Assembly: GCA_030272155.1 (NCBI GenBank)
Contig: CP126206.1
Location: 2,294,001-2,358,000, forward strand
DNA: 64,000 bases
Direction of reading: 5' to 3'
DNA from: Tetradesmus obliquus
Taxonomy: Eukaryota; Chlorophyta; Chlorophyceae; Sphaeropleales; Scenedesmaceae
Shown here: positions 44,975 to 56,060 of the stretch, in pieces
Layout of the letters: the number at the start of each line of letters is the position of its first letter
Position numbering within the stretch: position 1 is the first letter of the stretch
Notes under the pieces: generated by a model
Seen by the model: only the letters and a program-made list of their open reading frames with translations
The model's database searches: none
Told to the model about the DNA's origin: nothing
Translations under genes and position numbers: made by a program

Positions 44975-46716
44975 AGGTCAGTGCCCCGTGTGGTGCTGTG
45001 GGACACGGTGCTGGTGCTGCCGCAGCAGCAGCAGATTGAGTCCATCATCTACTGGTGAGGCCAGGGCCCAATGCTAAGGGTCAACAGTTCTGATGCGCTG
45101 TTTTTAATACAGCAGATGGTGTGATGCTGCTGTGTTCCTGATTTTCTTCTGCCATCATTTACTGGTGAGGCCAGGGCCACATGCTACACGTTTCAATGCG
45201 CTGTTCCAATACAGCAGATGGTGTGGTGTTACGGTGTTCCTGTTTGCTATCTGCCATCATCTAGTGGTCAGGCCCATCTGTGCACAGTTTTGAGCCGCAT
45301 GGTAGAAACAGCTGGCTGGTAGCTGAGCCTGCCGCCACGGATCGTATCAGCGCCATTTCATGTTTACCTTGGTGTCGTTTTGTCTCTTCCTTGCAGGGTG
45401 AACGCGTTCAACAGCGACCTGGACTTCTGGCGCAACCAGACAAGGTTCCTCCGCGAGACGCTGCAGTACACTATCATACAGGTGGGGCTTTCGAACCTGG
45501 TGTGGTGTGTTTGGGTTTGTTGGAGTGGTTGTTCTACCTTGGAACCAACATGCTTTCGGTGGGAGACGCTGCAGTACACCGTCATACAGGTGGGGCTGTC
45601 GAATTCGGTGTTGCATGTTGTTTTGGAGTGATGTTTCCACCTTGGAACCAACATTCTTCCTGCGGAAGACGCTGCAGTACACCATCATACAGGTGGGGCT
45701 TTCAAACCTGGTGGCGTACGTTGTTGTTTGGAGTGATTTCAGAACTTTGGAACCAACATGCTTTCCGCGGGAGACGCTGCAGTACACTGTCATACAGGTT
45801 GGTTTGTCAAATTCGGTGTTGTATGGTGTTGTTTTAGAGTGATTCTTCCACCTTGCTGCATTATGCTGTGGTTTGTGTTCTTGCATCTGCACGTTGTGCA
45901 AACCGCGCTGCATCCTGTCATGACTCTTGAGTTCTTGGTGTGCCCTGCTGCTGAACGTGACAACCCTCCTGCAGTACACGCGCAGCAAGATGCCTGGTGA
46001 TTACATACGTCACCACGGCCTGCAAAAAGGACCCTCAGTGCACCCTGGCACGACCTTCTAAACCCTGCTTCTGCACTGCTGCTCCTAAACCCCTCACTCC
46101 CTTCCTGATACAGTACACGCGCGGCAAGCTGCCTGGTGATTACATCATCATCACCGCCTTCAAAAAGGACCAGCGCATAAACAATGTCACCTACACCAGC
46201 ATTCCCTCCACAGCATTCCCACTCCCACTGCCAGTCGACCCTGCAATCCACCAGCCTCTTCTCTCCAGTCAACAGGAGACTGTGGTTGGCACTGTGAGGA
46301 GGCGCGAGGGTTTAGCGGTGACGCTGTGGAACCAGCGCAGGGGCTCCTGCAGCAGGCCACATGTACTGCTGCTGACGCCACCAGCAAGCGGTACAATAGC
46401 AGGCAGTATGAACAGCAGTACGGCTGCTGGTGTCCTCAGCTTTGGTCCTGCGGAGCTTGATTTAGCCACTGGGGCCTCACACACAGCAGCAGCAGCAGCA
46501 GCAGATACACCAGCACCAGACACGCAGGCAGCACCTGGATCAGCAGCAGCAGCGAGCACACAGTCAGACTGGGGGGTGCGGCCCAACACAACGCTGCTGG
46601 ACCCGCTGCCAGCTGCAGATGCCATTTCTACCACTTGGCCGCCGCCGGGAGGCCAAATCATTGAGTGTCCGGTTGAGATGAGGGGCGCTGCTGCTGCGGG
46701 GGTTTCATTGCCTGGC

Positions 46717-46751
<35 letters not shown>

Positions 46752-49700
46752 GACAGTGGCGGTGGATGTTGGCTATGCTGTGAATCTTTTCAGGGTGCAG
46801 CCAAACAGTGAAGCACACGGTGCTCCCAGCAGCAGCCAGATTGCCCCTAGCCCAGGCAACAATGCAGCAGCAGCAGCAGCAGGCAGCCAGCCGCCGCTGC
46901 TGCAGCTTAACCAACTGACCTTCAAGTCGCTGCCACAGGGCCCGGCAGCAGCACTGAACCGCAGCAGTGGCACCAATAGTGTAGCAGCAGCAGCAGTGCA
47001 GGCGTATGACAAGGCTGGGGATGGCACGTATCTTGCATCAGCAGTGCCAGGTGGCGGCAGTGCATCATGGCAGTCGCTGCTGCCTGCTGAAGCCTACACA
47101 CACCTGCTGTGGTTTGTAAGCAGGTGAGACACATGTGCTGCTGTTAAACAGCAAGTGTTGTGGGCTGTAAGCAGGTGAAATGCACGTCGATCAAGGCTTG
47201 GATGTGCTTCTGTGTGGTTTGTAGCAGGCGAGAAGACTATATGCTAAGGGTTGAGGGCATTTGCTGTGGCTCTGCTGCTGCTGCTGCTGCTGCTGCTTCA
47301 GACACTGCTTCTTCTGTTGCTGAACACGCTGCTGCTGTTTCTGTTTTGTTGCAGGAACCTCACTTCCAATGGCAGCATCTTGCTTGCCAATGTCACCCTG
47401 CTGCTTCAGACACTGCTTTCACTGCTGCTGATTCTTCTTCTTGTGCTGCTGCTGCTTCTGCTGCTGCTGCTGCGCTGTTGCAGGAACCTCACCTCCAATG
47501 GCAGCATCCTGCTTGCCAATGTCACCCTGCTGCTGCCACCAGCAGAGGCCGCGCAGCTGGCAGCAGCAGCAGCCTCTGCAGTTGCAGCCAACCCCAGCGG
47601 CAATGCAGATCAAGCTCTGCTGACTATGGTGTATCCCACCCCAGCTGGACCCCTGGCAGTGCTGTACCGCGCAATACGCATTGGCAACAACTCTTCATTA
47701 GCAGAGAGTGGCAAAAGGCGTCTGCTGCAAGCTGTGGCAGCTGAAGCAGCAGCAGCAGCAGCAGCAGCAGTGCCGACGGTGTGTGTGGGCAGTATGCAGG
47801 GGGTAGGGCTGTCTGGCAGGGACGTCTGCTTTGTGGCTCAGCAGGCGGGAGAGCCTATGCCGCCAGGTAGGTTTATATGGATTCATTTAGGCGTGCTAGA
47901 TACTCAAAAGCCTGTATCATACTAGATTGTGCTTATATCTGCTGTGGCACAGCAGACGAGAGATCCGCTGCCCCCAAATAGGCGCGGTTGTATGCAGCAC
48001 GTTCATTGATAAGAACACCATGATCTATCACCAGGCAATGCCTGGTGCCGCTTTCCTAGAAGCAGATTTCTCTTACATGAGTTGTTCTGCCTGTAGCAAG
48101 ATGACGAGACTGTATTGCACCAGGTTGCTATCGCGATCCAAGCAATGTACTTGCTGCTGTTGCGCCCTACTGCTGTTTGCAGGGTACTTTTGGACCTCTG
48201 GTTCCAGCGCAAGCAGCAGCAGCAGCCGTTGGACACCAGGCCTCACCGCTGGTGTTATCCTGGCAGTGCTGCTGCCGCTGCTTGCTGCTGCCGCAGCTTT
48301 GCTTTTTGTATGGCGGCGCAGGCACCAGCTCAGCCGGCAACAGCAGCACATGGCAGCAGCCATGCGGAAGAAAAATAGCGATCAGCTGCCGTCATCAATC
48401 GCAGCAGGGAAGTCTGTTGATGCTGAGTCTGCTTGGGGGCATGATAAGCAGCAGCAGCGTCAACTCAAGAGGCCTGGAAAGCTCTCTGACAGTGCACGCG
48501 ATGTGGTGCATGGTGACAGCAGCAACAGCAGAAGCAGCAGAGCCGCCAGAGCAGCAGGAGCGCCTGACGCTGCTGGGGGCAGCAGCAGTAGTGAGGGAGT
48601 GAAGGCTTCTGGTAGCAGCATTGCATCTCGGCTGCGTGACTGCTGCCCAGGCAGCAGTGCCGACATCATAGAAAATGACAAGCAGCACCACATGCTGCTG
48701 CCGCAAGCAGCAGCAGCAACACCATCGGCAGCAGCAAACCCAGCAGCAGCACCACCACCAGCAGCAGCAGCAGCAGCAGCCGGTGCTGCCAGTGGCTCAG
48801 TTGTGGTCGAGCTCGGGGAGCAGCTTGGCAGGCTTGCTGAACTTCACAGGCGGCAGATGAGCATTTCAGACTGTGAAGTTCCTGATGAGGCTGACAACTT
48901 CAGTGTGAACTCACTCCTGAGTTTGCAGTTTGGCCGCCAGCAGCAGCAGCAGGGGTCGACAGTTGCCCGGCTGTCACATGCGATCACATCTGTTGCAGCA
49001 GATATGCAGATGCGGCGCCTAGCTGGTGGCACTGCTGCTGCTTCTGCTGCTGGTATCATGGTGTCTGGATCACCTGCTAGCCAGTGGGGTTTAGGGCTTG
49101 GGCGGAGCAGCAACAGCGCAGGGCCACTTGCAGGCAGTGCAGCAGCAGCAGCAACGGAGGGCCCGCTGGTGCAGGCTGCTGCTGCAGTTCCTCCTGCCTG
49201 GCCACTGCCAGAGTCACAGCCAGGTGAGCTTGGTGGTGTTGGTTTTGGTGGTGTTGGTATTGTTGTTGGTGCCTGCTGTTGGTAGTGGTGCTTAGTGTGA
49301 ATTAAGGTGTCTGGCTCACCTGTCATGCGGAAATGGGGTACACTGCCGAGAAAGGGACACAGCAGGTGACGCACTGGACTCACCTGCCATTCAGAGGGGT
49401 TTAGGGCTTGGGCGCAGCAGCAACAGCTCAGGGATTGCAGGCAGTGCAACAGCAGCAGCAGCTGCAGCAGCAGCAGAGGGCTCGCTGGTGCAGGCTGCTG
49501 CTGCAGTACCACCTGCCTGGCCTCTGCCAGCGTCACAGCCAGGTGAGCTTGGTGGTGTTGGTGTTGGTTTTGTTGCGTGGTGCTGGTGGTTTTGCTTGGT
49601 GGTGGTGTTGTTGCAACATGGGTGTGGACTTGTAAGTGCTGAGAATGGCTGCTGCTGTTCTCTGAGGGGTCGTGCAGCTGGTGCAGCAGCTCTGCTGAAG

Positions 49701-52700
49701 GATGCCAGACATTCACACGACTTGCTATGCAGTGCATTGTCGCAGTCTGACAGCACACCTTGCCCTCTCAAACCGCTGCTGCTGCTGCCGCTGCTGCCAT
49801 CTGCTCTTGCAGATGCCCCTGCAACCGTCTCGCTATGCGGCTGTCATTTTCCAGGACCAACATGAGATGCTTTGCCGCCGTCATCAGCACACATGTGACT
49901 CAAACGCTGCTGCTGCTGCTGCTGCTGCCGCTGCCGCTGCTGCTGCTGCTGCCGTCTGCTGTTGCAGATGCCCCTGCCACAGTCTCTCTCTGCAGCAGGG
50001 CTGCACGGCTGTCACTTTCCAGCACCAACCTCTCAGCCAAACCACCAGCAGCAGCAGCAGGGAGGCTAAACCGAAGCAGCCTCACTCAGCAGCAGCAGCA
50101 GCAGCAGCTGCAGCTGCATGAGGTCGTTGGCAGCGGCACATTCGGTGTTGTGTATCGGGCAACATGGCGGGGCATCCCAGCAGCTGTGAAAGTGCTGCAG
50201 CTGCCAGCTGGCGGCATCGACGCTTTTGAGGCTCTGCAGCAGCAGCAGCAGAACAGCAAGCTGTCAAACAGCCGTGCAGGCCCCAATGCAGCAGCAGCAG
50301 CAGCAGCAGCAGGGTGTAGGGGTTATGAGGGTTTAGGGGGTGCCAGGGAGCGGTTAGCTGCTGACCGGCTCAGCAGCAGGCGGGAGCAGATGGCGGTGAT
50401 GGAGACTGCTTTAGGATCAAGCCTGAGCCATCCGAACATTGTGCAGGTGATTTGGCGGCTGTGTTTGGTGTGTTGGTTTGGGATTGCGTGTGTGATGTGC
50501 TAAATGTCACCATGTTGTCGTACATATGTATCTGGCGGTTTGGGAAATGCCCCAAGCCAATCATGTGCAGCCGGAGCAGAAGGCTGTGATAAGGGTAGAG
50601 GGTGTGGAGCCCAGGGGCGGCGCCCCTGGCCACACACACCCTTTTAGCCTTCACTTACCCAGGAGCTGCAGAGCTGCCTGGGTAGTCAGTCACTCACTCA
50701 CTCACTCAGGCTGTGATGGAGACTGCTGTGGGGTCCAGCCTGAGCCACCCCAACATAGTGCAGGTGAGTAAGCTACTGTGTTTGGTGCTGTCGTCGGCAG
50801 GTTTGGCATGGCCTGGCGGAAATCCAACATTATGCGGCCTGCGTTTGCATTTTTTAAATTGCTGTGTGCTATACCTGTAGGTTACCCCTGTGTTCAAACT
50901 AATCGCAATCTCTGTGCTTTCTCAATGATCCACTGCAGGTCTACACCTATGTCCTGCGCCCCCTGTCAGCAGCTGGCGCTGCTGCCAGCTTCAACACGCG
51001 CTCAAACACAGAAGGCGGACGCCCCAACAACAGCAGCAGCAGCGGCACACCCCCAGCAGCAGCAGCAGCAGCAGCAGCAGCGTCAGGGAGCTGCAAGGGG
51101 CCTCGCAGTGGCGGCTCTGCTGCTGCTGCTGCTGCTGCTGCTCAGCAGCAGGTGGTGGGCTATGAGCTGCAGCTTGTCATGGAGTACTGTCCCCTGGTGA
51201 GCCGGGGCGATTGTTACATGATCTGTTATTTTATGCGTCACTAACTGCCGTGGTGTGACAAGGGTTCTGCATGCATGCTGAGCTCGTAAGATCGTACCCT
51301 GCAACAAATCTGGCAGAGTATGTCATGTTCATATCACCACTTTGTTTGAGTTTCATGCTTTTCTACCTTGCTGTGCCGATTGCTCTGCTGCTGCTGTTGC
51401 TTTTGCCGCCGCAGGGCTCGCTCCGCTCCGCAATTGACAGCTGCCTGCTTGATGACCGGCTCACCAGCCGCCCTAACTACAGCACCGTGCTAAGCCTGGG
51501 GCTGGGCGTGGCGCAAGCGATGGCCCACCTGCATGCTGAGGGTGTCATCCACGGGGGTGAGCGGTGAATAGTTTGTTTACTTTTTGACGGCTTTTGCATG
51601 ACAAAGGGCTCACCAACCGCCCCAACTACAGCACGGTGCTGAGTCTTGGGCTGGGCGTGGCGCGGGCGATGGCACACCTGCATGCTGAAGGCGTCATCCA
51701 CGGAGGTGATTACCTGCAAAGTGTCTGCTTTAGTCATGTTTGTTGTGTTGCCTCTGTCCTGAACTGTCCTGGACTTGCCGAGTCTTGGGCTGGGCGTGGC
51801 ACGGGCAATGGCACACCTGCATGCTGAGGGCGTCATCCACGGAGGTGTGTGTCTTCAACAGGGTTGCATGCATGCTCCTTTAAAGGAAAGCAGCACCACG
51901 TAGTGTATTCAATTGCAGCAGTAAGCACTGTTGCATGGCTGCGTCTGCCACGGGCAGGTCATCAACCACATAAGCATTGCTGCTCCTACGTGTGGATCTG
52001 CTAGCAGACAACATGATCAAACTTCACCAATTGCCTCATACTTGGCTGCTGTCAATGCTGCTGCTGCTGCTGCTGCAGATCTCAAGGCCGCCAATGTGCT
52101 GCTGAAGATGGAGCTGGCAGGCAGCCCTGGCGCCGGCACTGCTGCTGCTGGCACTGTCGCTGCTGCTGCCCCCAATGCTGGTGGTGCAGCAACTTGCAGC
52201 CTTTCGGGTGGCAGCGACAAGCAGCCGCAGCAGCAGCAGCAGCAGCAGGCGGCGCTGGTTGCCAAGGTGGCAGACTTTGGGCTGGCCACGCGGCTGGATG
52301 ACACAGAGACACACGTGTCAGGGGTGCACCGGGTGAGTTTGGTGCCATCAGTTTGGGACCGAGGTGTGTTCAGGGCAGGCCTGCGGGAGGGTGTTGAACA
52401 CTTTCCATGTGACTTGGGGCTGGCCGCACGGCTGGATGACACCGAGACGCACGTGTCAGGAGTTCATCGAGTGAGAGGGTCGGCTTGTTTACTTGGTACA
52501 TCTTACGTGTTGGTTCCCTTGGGTTTGTCGTCCAGCTGAATCAGCCAGCCAGATCAAGTGCACTGAGTTTGTTGGTATGCGTGCTAGTGCTGCTTGCGGC
52601 CGCTGCTGCTGCTGCTGCTGCTGCTGCAATGACAGCCTCAACAAGAGCAAATGCGAATGCAATAGGGCATGTCGCGAGGATTTGCGTGCTACACTGTTGC

Positions 52701-54867
52701 TCTTATCTTTGATTATCAGCACCTCACACTGCTGCTGCAACCACCCTACTGCAGGGCACGCTGACGCACATGGCACCCGAGCTGCTGCTGCAGGGGTGGG
52801 CCAGCAAGCACATTGCTGATCATCTCTTCTGTGTTGTCGTCCGCCTCTCACATTGCTGCTGCTGCTGCTTGCTGTTGTTTGCAGGGCACGCTCACACACA
52901 TGGCTCCCGAGCTGCTGCTGCAGGGGTGGGCCAGCAAGCACATTGCTGATCATCTCTTCTGTGTTGTCGTCCGCCTCTCACATTGCTGCTGCTGCTGCTT
53001 GCTGTTGTTTGCAGGGCACGCTCACACACATGGCTCCCGAGCTGCTGCTACAAGGGCGGGCCAGCAAGGCGAGCGACGTGTATGCATTCGGCATCCTGCT
53101 GTGGGAGCTGGCTACGGGGCGGCGGGCATTTTCGGGTGAGATTTTGTTGATGATGAAACATGATGAAACCGGCGTTCAATTAGCATCAAACATGATACAA
53201 CATGTGGAAACCGGCACGCATTCAGCATCAAAGCGGTGACGTGTACGCATTCGGCATCTTGCTGTGAGAGCTGGCTACTGGGCGGCAGGCTTTTTCAGGT
53301 GACTCCCCATCCTCAGACTGCAAGGCTTTGTGGTTTTTTGCTGATTTCAACGTGTGTTTGAATTACGCGCATGACCGCATGTGTGGGTTCAAGCAAAATG
53401 TACACATTACGTACGCATTCGGCATCCTGCTGTGGGAGCTGGCTGGGTTCAAGTAAAATGTATACATTACGTACGCATTTGGCATCCTGCTGTGGGAGCT
53501 GGCTACGATCTCAGGTGAGTTTGCAAGGGTGTCAGGTTTTTTGCTGCGTGTACGGTTGTTATAGTGGTGGTGTGCATGTTGTTGCTGCATGTTTGCTTGT
53601 GACGTGCATGTCTATACCGAACGCGTGTGTTACTGTTGGCATCTGGTTTTCAGCAACGCGTATGCTGCATCCATTCGTCCAAGTTGGCCCATGCATATCT
53701 GAGGGGGTATGTGAGGGTGTCCAGCACGACTCCAAAGTGTCCAATTCGGCAGCAGCAGCATTAGGAGCTTGCATGCTCGCTACTTGCGGTAAAAATATGC
53801 ATTTCTTTTCATGCTGTTCATGTTATGTTTCATGCCAATGTCTTTGAGCATCGTTGTCTTTGACCGCCGCTGCTGCCATGACGCTGACTACGCTGCTGCA
53901 GATGTCCCAAAAGCGATGCTCGGAGCAGCAGTGGTGCGCGATGCGGCACGGCCGGACTGGCCGGAAGGCAGCAGCTGCATGCAGGCAGCAGCGTTTGCAG
54001 CGGCAGCAGCGGCGGCTGCAGGCCTGCCTGGTGGTGCTGACTTGGAGCATCCACCAATGCACTATAGGCAGCTCACAGAGGCTTGTTGGGCGCAGAACCC
54101 TGCTGACAGGTGCGTGTATCCTGCGTTTAGGGTTTGTTTCTTACGCTCTCTATGTTTAGTTGCCAGGTGGTGCTGACTTGGTGCACCCCCCAATGCACTA
54201 TAGGCAGCTGACAGAGGCTTGTTGGGCGCAGAACCCTGCTGACAGGTGAGGCTTTGATACAGTCAGCACTACAGGTGAGGGTTTGAGACTGTCAGCACTA
54301 CACGCAGCTGACAGAGGCTTGCTGGGAAACCCTGCTGGCAGGTGCGTAGAAGTGTGTGCGGCACTACATCTGCCCCTTGCACAGCCTGGGACTCAGAGAA
54401 ACTACTGAAATGTGTGTATGTATGTTTCTAACCCGAAGGCCCGCTTTTGGTGAGGTGTGTGAGGCATTGGAGCTGCTGCTGGCTCAGAGACACAGTCTGC
54501 AGCGATGCCTGAAAACCCAACACCTGAAACCCATGCATGTCATATTTGCAGGCCCGCCTTTGGTGAGGTGTGTGAGGCGCTGGAGCTGCTGCTGGCTCAG
54601 GAACCCATTCTGCATGGATGTCTACAGATGTCTGAAAACCCGTCCTCTGAAACACGTGCTTGTGATTCTTGAAATCGCAGGCCCGGCTTTGGTGAGGTGT
54701 GTGGGGCGCTGGAGTTGCTGCTTGCACAAGAGCAGGAGCGCTCAGAGCTGCTGGCGAAACTGCTGACTCAGCAGCAGCAGCAGCAGCTGCAGCAGCAGCA
54801 GCAGCAGCAGTTGCCGGAGGCACCACCAGCATCAGCAGCAGCAGCAGCAGATCCAAAGGAGCCTGTC

Positions 54868-54905
<38 letters not shown>

Positions 54906-55341
54906 AGCAGCTTGCAGCAGCAGCAACCCCACTGAGGCTGCTTCAGCTGCAGCTCCAGCAACAACAGCGCCCGGCACAGCTGCTGCATCTCCGTTTCTTG
55001 CCGCATCTCAACAAACTGCAACAGCACCTGCATCCGTGCTTCCACCTGCGACAGCACCCCCAGCAGCAGCAGCAGCGTCACCACCAGTACCACCACCAGC
55101 AGCAGCAGCTGCTGCAGTTCCTGAGCCCATGCAAGCTGCCCCTCTCAGCCTGTTTCACAGTGTGGGAAGTGTGGTGGGTGATGGGCAGCTGCCTCCGCTG
55201 CGAAGGGCATCCTATGGCAGCAGCAGCAGCAGCAGCAGCAGTAGCAATCTGCCTGCTGCTGCTGCTGCTGTGCTGTCTTGGAGTGCTGGGGGTGTGAGTC
55301 TCTCAGCAGGGAGTAATGCAAGCCAACCAGCTTCTACTGTT

Positions 55342-55377
<36 letters not shown>

Positions 55378-55863
55378 GTAGGAGATGCAACAGCAGCTGA
55401 CAGGCGCTGGGCTGGCATCAGTTCTGTTTCTGCTGGCGAGATTGAGCCAATCCAGGCGGCAGCAGCAGCAGCGGCAGCAGCAAGGCCTGCTTTTGACAGT
55501 GCGGGCAGCAATACCCAGCAAGGCACACCAAGGCAGCAGCAGCAGCCGCTGCTGGAGCGGCAGCTGGATCTGAGAAAGAAAAGTGCTGCAGCGGTTGCTG
55601 CTGTGCTGCACGGCAATCTGGGTGTCAGCGCAACTGCTGCTGCTGGCTGTGCAAACGCTTCAACTTTTGCAACACAGCAGCAACAGCAGCAGGCCGTGGG
55701 CGCTGGCAGCAGCAGCGCAGCAGCGGCAGCAGCGGCAGCGGCAGCAGCAGCAGCAGCAGCAGCAGCAAATGCTGTGCCAAGTCGCACAGCCCCTCCCGCA
55801 CTGGCAAGCCCCTTTGACATGCTGAAAGATGCTTCCTGGGTGGGCTCCAGCTCACGTGTGTGA
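40824..55863 (+). CDS. Receptor-like TKL/Raf-type protein kinase
   Basis: Eighteen exons sum to 2149 codons plus stop: 40824-41103, 41480-41596, 41777-41866, 42576-42682, 43049-43516, 44036-44181, 44977-45054, 45397-45481, 46114-47123, 47484-47866, 48183-49223, 49968-50446, 50939-51196, 51415-51556, 52079-52332, 53015-53135, 53902-54109 and 54681-55863. The ATG at 40824 starts a signal peptide (MQSCGLAAVLACLICIGIAS). The ectodomain to about residue 940 has repeating Leu/Val strands and sequons (LLLANATL, NVTLAP, ILLANVTLLL), suggesting a beta-helix-like fold. A membrane helix (about 942-964) and a Ser/Ala/Gln-rich juxtamembrane region precede the kinase (about 1312-1780). A low-complexity tail follows. 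It is probably a plasma membrane receptor with cytosolic Ser/Thr kinase activity; the ligand is unknown. Confidence 0.9.
42064..42252 (+). repeat. 27-bp minisatellite
   Basis: About seven units of TAGTATGT, GTGTGTGC, ATGCACCATCA in an intron of the kinase gene, one unit shortened. It lies between two partial copies (41935-41990 and 42265-42310) of the donor edge of exon 41777-41866. Frames through it on both strands are repeat translations, not genes. Confidence 0.95.
43575..43800 (+). repeat. Two donor-side copies of kinase exon 43049-43516
   Basis: Segments at 43577-43639 and 43728-43794 repeat the exon end encoding TVWAGSSWRATSIDFGMEVG plus the GTGAG donor. The second has a TGA in the coding frame. 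Both follow the genuine donor at 43516, so they are intronic. Confidence 0.85.
44925..44976 (+). repeat. (CTG)n tract fused to a splice acceptor
   Basis: A pure run of 17 CTG triplets ending CTGCAG, directly followed by exon 44977-45054 of the kinase gene. It serves as the whole 3' intron end. Confidence 0.95.
45545..46065 (+). repeat. Edge copies in the kinase intron 45482-46113
   Basis: Copies of the donor edge of exon 45397-45481 (ETLQYT[IV]IQ plus GTGGGG or GTTGG) occur near 45560-45591, 45665-45692 and 45770-45798, about 105 bp apart. An acceptor-side copy of the next exon (TACACGCGC, CCTGGTGATTACAT) lies at 45973-46035. Confidence 0.8.
48183..49223 (+). other. Transmembrane and juxtamembrane exon of the kinase
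   Basis: The exon opens with a Ser-rich stalk. Then comes the helix LTAGVILAVLLPLLAAAAAL and the stop-transfer FVWRRRHQL. The remaining 300 or so residues are Ser, Ala and Gln rich and could be a phosphorylation-rich linker. A partial copy of its 3' end lies at 49388-49542 with its own donor. Confidence 0.85.
50593..50708 (-). mobile_element. Dispersed element, copy B
   Basis: This is the reverse-oriented homologue of the element at 5207-5341. It shares GGGTAGAGGGTGTGG, a GGCGGCGCCCC core, CCCAGGAGCTGCAGAGCTGC and a (CACT)n end. It sits in the kinase intron after exon 49968-50446 and directly precedes a copy of that exon's end (50712-50764). Confidence 0.6.
51605..51846 (+). repeat. Two donor-side copies of the kinase catalytic-loop exon
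   Basis: Copies at 51608-51706 and 51780-51845 repeat the end of exon 51415-51556 (LGVARAMAHLHAEGVIHG). The true exon is the only one whose acceptor and phase fit both neighbours, though the donors after HGG are nearly equivalent. Confidence 0.85.
52756..53060 (+). repeat. 130-bp perfect tandem repeat at the activation segment
   Basis: The unit carrying the acceptor and GTLTHMAPELLLQG is repeated from 52798 and 52928, with a diverged copy upstream at 52756. Identity over the two full units looks complete, including the intronic CTG-rich part. Only the last copy continues into RASKASDVYAFGILLWEL, so earlier copies act as alternative 3' splice sites. Confidence 0.9.
53235..53520 (+). repeat. 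Donor-side copies of kinase exon 53015-53135
   Basis: Three copies near 53235-53300, 53412-53445 and 53472-53515 repeat the YAFGILLWELAT segment. One has TGA replacing the Trp codon of LLWEL, so it is non-functional in frame. Confidence 0.8.
54155..54605 (+). repeat. Edge copies in the last kinase intron
   Basis: Donor-side copies of exon 53902-54109 (MHYRQLTEACWAQNPADR) lie at 54163-54246 and partly near 54298-54342. Acceptor-side copies of the last exon (RPAFGEVCEALELLLAQ) lie at 54439-54490 and 54550-54600. The intron thus holds copies of both flanking exons in the expected order. Confidence 0.85.
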
Positions 55864-56060
55864 CATGCTATGTGTGACGTGTTACATGTTGCGTGTGACA
55901 TGTGACGTGTGACATGTGACAGCTTCTGGGTGGGCTGGAGCCCAGTTGTGTGATATGCGGCATGTGACATGTAACATGTCACATGGTCAAGGATGCTTCC
56001 TGGGTGGGCTCCAGCTCACGTGTTTGCAATATGGATGGGCTGGAGCCCGCATGTGTGACA
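55864..56060 (+). repeat. Copies of the terminal kinase coding segment in the 3' flank
   Basis: Variants of DASWVGSSSRV with its stop are repeated near 55917-55945, 55988-56030 and 56031-56060, mixed with TGTGACATG strings. A TGTAA at 55970-55974 is a possible poly(A) signal. Confidence 0.7.

Larger units (their letters stand above)
49968..54765 (+). other. Protein kinase catalytic domain exons
   Basis: All core motifs are present across seven exons: glycine loop GSGTFGVVY, AAVKVL with the ATP lysine, ETALGSSLSHPNIVQ with the helix-C glutamate, ELQLVMEYC, the catalytic loop VIHGDLKAANVLL, ADFGLA, MAPELLL, SDVYAFGILLWEL and ACWAQNPADRPGF. HGD in place of HRD still keeps the catalytic aspartate and occurs in TKL kinases. 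Ala/Gln inserts interrupt the N-lobe and the region before DFG. The enzyme is predicted to be active. Confidence 0.9.
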
